Assembly (NCBI RefSeq): GCF_025917685.1
Contig: NZ_CP089518.1
Coordinates: 2,295,001-2,359,000, forward strand
Direction of reading: 5' to 3'
Length of the DNA: 64,000 nucleotides
Source of the DNA: Bacillus cereus
GTDB lineage: Bacteria; Bacillota; Bacilli; Bacillales; Bacillaceae_G
Part shown: positions 61,640-64,000 of the stretch, piece after piece
Position numbering within the stretch: the stretch's first letter is position 1
Layout of the letters: the number at the start of each line of letters is the position of its first letter
Program-made: the position numbers and the translations under genes
The notes under the pieces: model-generated
What the model was told of the DNA's origin: nothing
The model's database searches: none
Seen by the model: only the letters and a program-made list of their open reading frames with translations

Positions 61640-62950
61640 ATGAATACATTTGATGTAGCAATTGTTGGCGGTGGGCTTGCTGGGCTAACAGCATCTATAT
61701 ATTTAGCGAAAGCTGGAAGGAAAGTTATTGTATTAGAAAAATCTAGTCACTTCGGTGGTCGAGGGATGACTATAAATAAAAATGGCATTTGTATGAATCT
61801 TGGTGCACATGCTTTATATAGAGGTGGAGAAGCGTTTATAACTTTTAATGAACTAGGTATAAATCTTCCGGGGGGAATCCCATCTACAAAAGCACATGGA
61901 ATATGGAAAGGGGATATTTTCACCATCCCAACAGATTTTCGCTCTATTTTATCAACACCGTTACTTTCATGGTCTGCAAAAGTACAGTTCTCTCGTCTTA
62001 TGATTCATTTGGGGAATTTAGATGTAGGAAAAGTTCCAAAAATGAGTCTAACTACATGGGCAGAAAATGAGATTAAAGATCCAATGGTTCGAAATATATT
62101 TTATGCATTATGCCGAACAACAACATATACGTATGCTCCTACAATACAATTAGCATCTTCCGTACTAAAGCAAATACAGCTTTCTATGAAAGAAGGGGTA
62201 TTTTATGTAGATGGTGGTTGGGAGACGATAATAACAAAATTAAGAGACATAGCGAATAATGTCGGGGTGCAATTTTTGGCTAAAAAGCATGTTTTGGAAA
62301 TAGAGCATTACGAAGGTAAACAAAGAATACATTGTTTTGATGATGAGGTATTTGAAGTAGGTACAGTCATCGTGACGACTCCACCGAAGGAAGCTTGTAA
62401 AATAATAAAAGGTGCAGAAGGAACAAGTTTGCATAGATGGAGTGAACAATCGGTACCAGTTACCGTTGCTGCATTAGATATTGGTTTGAGACGATTAACC
62501 AATCCTACACATCAATTTGCATTAGGGTTAGATCAACCTATATTTTTCACGAATCAATCAAGAGCAGCTAAATTAAGTGAAGATGGATCAATTGCAGTGA
62601 GTCTAATTAAATACCATAACCCTGCGCTAGAGCTGAATCATATTCAAGAAGATAAAGAACAGTTAGAAAATACGATGGAATTGTTACATCCAAATTGGAA
62701 AAGAGAAGTTGTTGCAAAGCAATATTTACCAAAAATAACGGTAGTACATGATTTTCCTCATATTGACCGCGTTGAAAAACCGGGCCCTAATATACCTGAA
62801 ATGTCAGGTGTTTATGTTGCAGGAGATTGGACTGGGCATGATGAAATATTAGCTGATGCTGCAGTAGCAAGCGGAAAACGTGCAGCGTTACACATTTTAA
62901 AGCAATCCGAAAGTGAGGCAGTTCATCATGGAAACGGAGCAGTTATATGA
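61640..62950 (+). CDS. FAD-dependent oxidoreductase (phytoene desaturase-like)
   Basis: 436 residues. N-terminal dinucleotide fold VAIVGGGLAGLTASIYLAKA and the acidic end EKSSHFGGRGMTINKNG; C-terminal FAD contact GVYVAGDWTGHDEILADAAV with ASGKRAALHIL. Amine oxidase/phytoene dehydrogenase family. ATG follows an AAGGAGGG inside a hairpin. Overlaps the next gene by 23 bases, so co-expressed. In ECF41 clusters such oxidoreductases accompany the sigma factor, fitting this arrangement. Confidence 0.85.
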   Translation: MNTFDVAIVGGGLAGLTASIYLAKAGRKVIVLEKSSHFGGRGMTINKNGICMNLGAHALYRGGEAFITFNELGINLPGGIPSTKAHGIWKGDIFTIPTDFRSILSTPLLSWSAKVQFSRLMIHLGNLDVGKVPKMSLTTWAENEIKDPMVRNIFYALCRTTTYTYAPTIQLASSVLKQIQLSMKEGVFYVDGGWETIITKLRDIANNVGVQFLAKKHVLEIEHYEGKQRIHCFDDEVFEVGTVIVTTPPKEACKIIKGAEGTSLHRWSEQSVPVTVAALDIGLRRLTNPTHQFALGLDQPIFFTNQSRAAKLSEDGSIAVSLIKYHNPALELNHIQEDKEQLENTMELLHPNWKREVVAKQYLPKITVVHDFPHIDRVEKPGPNIPEMSGVYVAGDWTGHDEILADAAVASGKRAALHILKQSESEAVHHGNGAVI

Positions 62951-63797
62951 AGCGTATCAACCGTTATTATTTTCGTTAGCATACAGAATCCTTGGGAGTG
63001 TTATGGATGCTGAGGATATCGTTCATGACGTTTTTATCTCGCTAAATAATATAGAGGACGTTCAATCTATAGAAAATATGAAAGCATATTTATGTAAAAT
63101 GGTAACAAATCGCTCAATTGATAAATTACGTTCGGCAGCACATAAACGTAATTTATATGTAGGAATGTGGTTGCCGGAGCCATTTGTGGAAGAGACTGAT
63201 GACCCATCTGAGTCATTTGTAATGAAAGAATCCATTTCTACGGCATATTTATTACTTTTACAACAACTGTCTGAGGTAGAGAGAGTTGTTTTCATATTAA
63301 GAGAGGTTTTCAGTTATGAATACGAAGAAATCGCTTCAATTGTTGATAAGAGTAGTGTGACCTGCCGAAAAATCTTTCAACGTGCACGGAACAGTATTTT
63401 GGATAAGCCGAAGCAATCAACATTAAGTCCGAAGAAAATGGCTGCCTATGTGGAAAAATTTGTATCTTCATTACAGTGTGGGGATGCGCAAGGCATGTTA
63501 GAAGTATTAAAAACAGATGCGATATTTAAAGCAGATGGTGGTGGTAAAGTTACAACTGCAATTAATCCGATTTATTCTGCAGATAAAATTATACGTTTGT
63601 TCTTTGGAATTGCAAAACGATTGCCAGAAAAGTATAGTGTTGATTTCAAAAAAATAAATGGTGCACCAGGCGTTATAGTTACAATAAATAATAAAGTGAC
63701 GTATGTACTTTCATTCGCATTTGAGGATGAGAAAATTTCAAACATTTATATGATGGTTAATCCTGAAAAACTTATGCACTTAAATGTAATAGTATAA
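62928..63797 (+). CDS. ECF41-type RNA polymerase sigma factor (SigJ-like)
   Basis: Start at ATG 62928, after GTGAGG; about 289 residues. Sigma-2 region: YQPLLFSLAYRILGSVMDAE DIVHD, sigma-4 HTH: QQLSEVERVVFILREVFSY, then EEIASIVDKSSVTCRKIFQR. The linker contains YVGMWLPEPFVEE, the ECF41 signature, and a SnoaL-like C-terminal domain covers 175-289. This extension replaces an anti-sigma factor and regulates activity. Coupled to the oxidoreductase gene by overlap. Confidence 0.9.
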   Translation: METEQLYEAYQPLLFSLAYRILGSVMDAEDIVHDVFISLNNIEDVQSIENMKAYLCKMVTNRSIDKLRSAAHKRNLYVGMWLPEPFVEETDDPSESFVMKESISTAYLLLLQQLSEVERVVFILREVFSYEYEEIASIVDKSSVTCRKIFQRARNSILDKPKQSTLSPKKMAAYVEKFVSSLQCGDAQGMLEVLKTDAIFKADGGGKVTTAINPIYSADKIIRLFFGIAKRLPEKYSVDFKKINGAPGVIVTINNKVTYVLSFAFEDEKISNIYMMVNPEKLMHLNVIV

Positions 63798-63798
63798 A

Positions 63799-63831
63799 AA
63801 AGACGCATTTCTTTAGAAATGCGTCTTTTTT
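63799..63831. terminator. Bidirectional terminator
   Basis: AGACGCATTTC / GAAATGCGTCT stem with T8. Confidence 0.85.
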
Positions 63832-63990
63832 TTATTTTTCTAACATTTCAAGAGGTACATCTTTTTCGCCGGCTACCTCAAATTTAATTTCCCCGTCTTC
63901 TTCATAAATACGTGAAATAATCGGTATAGTAATCATTAATTTTTTATGCTGTTTTCGCTTTCTAGCGGCATCTAAGCTAATCACGTTCAT
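63832..63990 (-). CDS. Small hypothetical protein, start near window end
   Basis: 52 residues from ATG 63990 (an ATG at 63999 is also in frame, and the gene could start outside the window). Sequence NVISLDAARKRKQHKKLMIT, then IPIISRIYEEDGEIKFEVAG, is soluble and charged. Function unknown. Confidence 0.5.
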   Translation of the reverse strand: MNVISLDAARKRKQHKKLMITIPIISRIYEEDGEIKFEVAGEKDVPLEMLEK

Positions 63991-64000
63991 TGTAAGCATC

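Overview
The window is about 35% GC, gene-dense, low-GC Firmicute DNA and almost certainly a Bacillus cereus group chromosome. The markers are a BclB-type collagen-like spore surface protein with (Gly-Ala-Thr)n repeats, other GPT-repeat and DUF4183 proteins, a heterocycloanthracin/sonorensin-type bacteriocin precursor, a Spo0E-like peptide, a CspA/YdjO pair, many TTG/GTG starts with strong GGAGG sites, and a group I intron-containing IStron. The species within the group cannot be fixed from this sequence.

Layout. 0-10 kb: a 5'-truncated methyltransferase, an MBL-fold hydrolase, SMI1/KNR4 protein, nucleoside hydrolase, DUF2441 and DUF2798 proteins, a Crp-type regulator between two short DMT (DUF606) transporters, a second methyltransferase, and three genes cut by single in-frame stops. 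10.3-12.2 kb: an IStron with group I intron core, a 42-codon HTH-like ORF overlapping an intact TnpB nuclease gene, and an omega-RNA-like 3' end. 12.4-35 kb: accessory core with a deleted GNAT, TetR/MMPL exporter pair, inducible chloramphenicol acetyltransferase with leader-peptide attenuator, several acetyltransferases (one fused to pentapeptide repeats), EamA exporter with divergent XRE-cupin regulator, HemY-type oxidase, cold-shock genes, a CPBP protease, and MarR/MFS with three operator palindromes. 35-46.4 kb: LysR with a divergent aspartate-semialdehyde dehydrogenase paralogue, a C45-type acyltransferase, the bacteriocin precursor, LysR, MOSC protein, and a heterodimeric ABC exporter.

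46.4-53.6 kb is a low-coding-density tract holding an integrase fragment, an HNH/resolvase-like fragment, a tRNA 3'-end-like fragment and several tiny ORFs, consistent with a decayed mobile island. 47.7-59.4 kb also holds spore-surface type genes: two collagen-like genes, two DUF4183 genes (one frameshifted), collagen-like relics and a cupin. 59.6-64 kb: a RelA/SpoT-like protein with an intact HD hydrolase site but eroded synthetase, a small DUF5519-like protein, and an FAD oxidoreductase joined to an ECF41-type sigma factor.

Genes work mainly as small local modules: regulator plus divergent exporter (TetR/MMPL, XRE-cupin/EamA, XRE-cupin/LysE, MarR/MFS), each with an inverted repeat visible between or before the genes. 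A striking number of genes are interrupted by one base change, which means either recent decay or assembly error at homopolymers.
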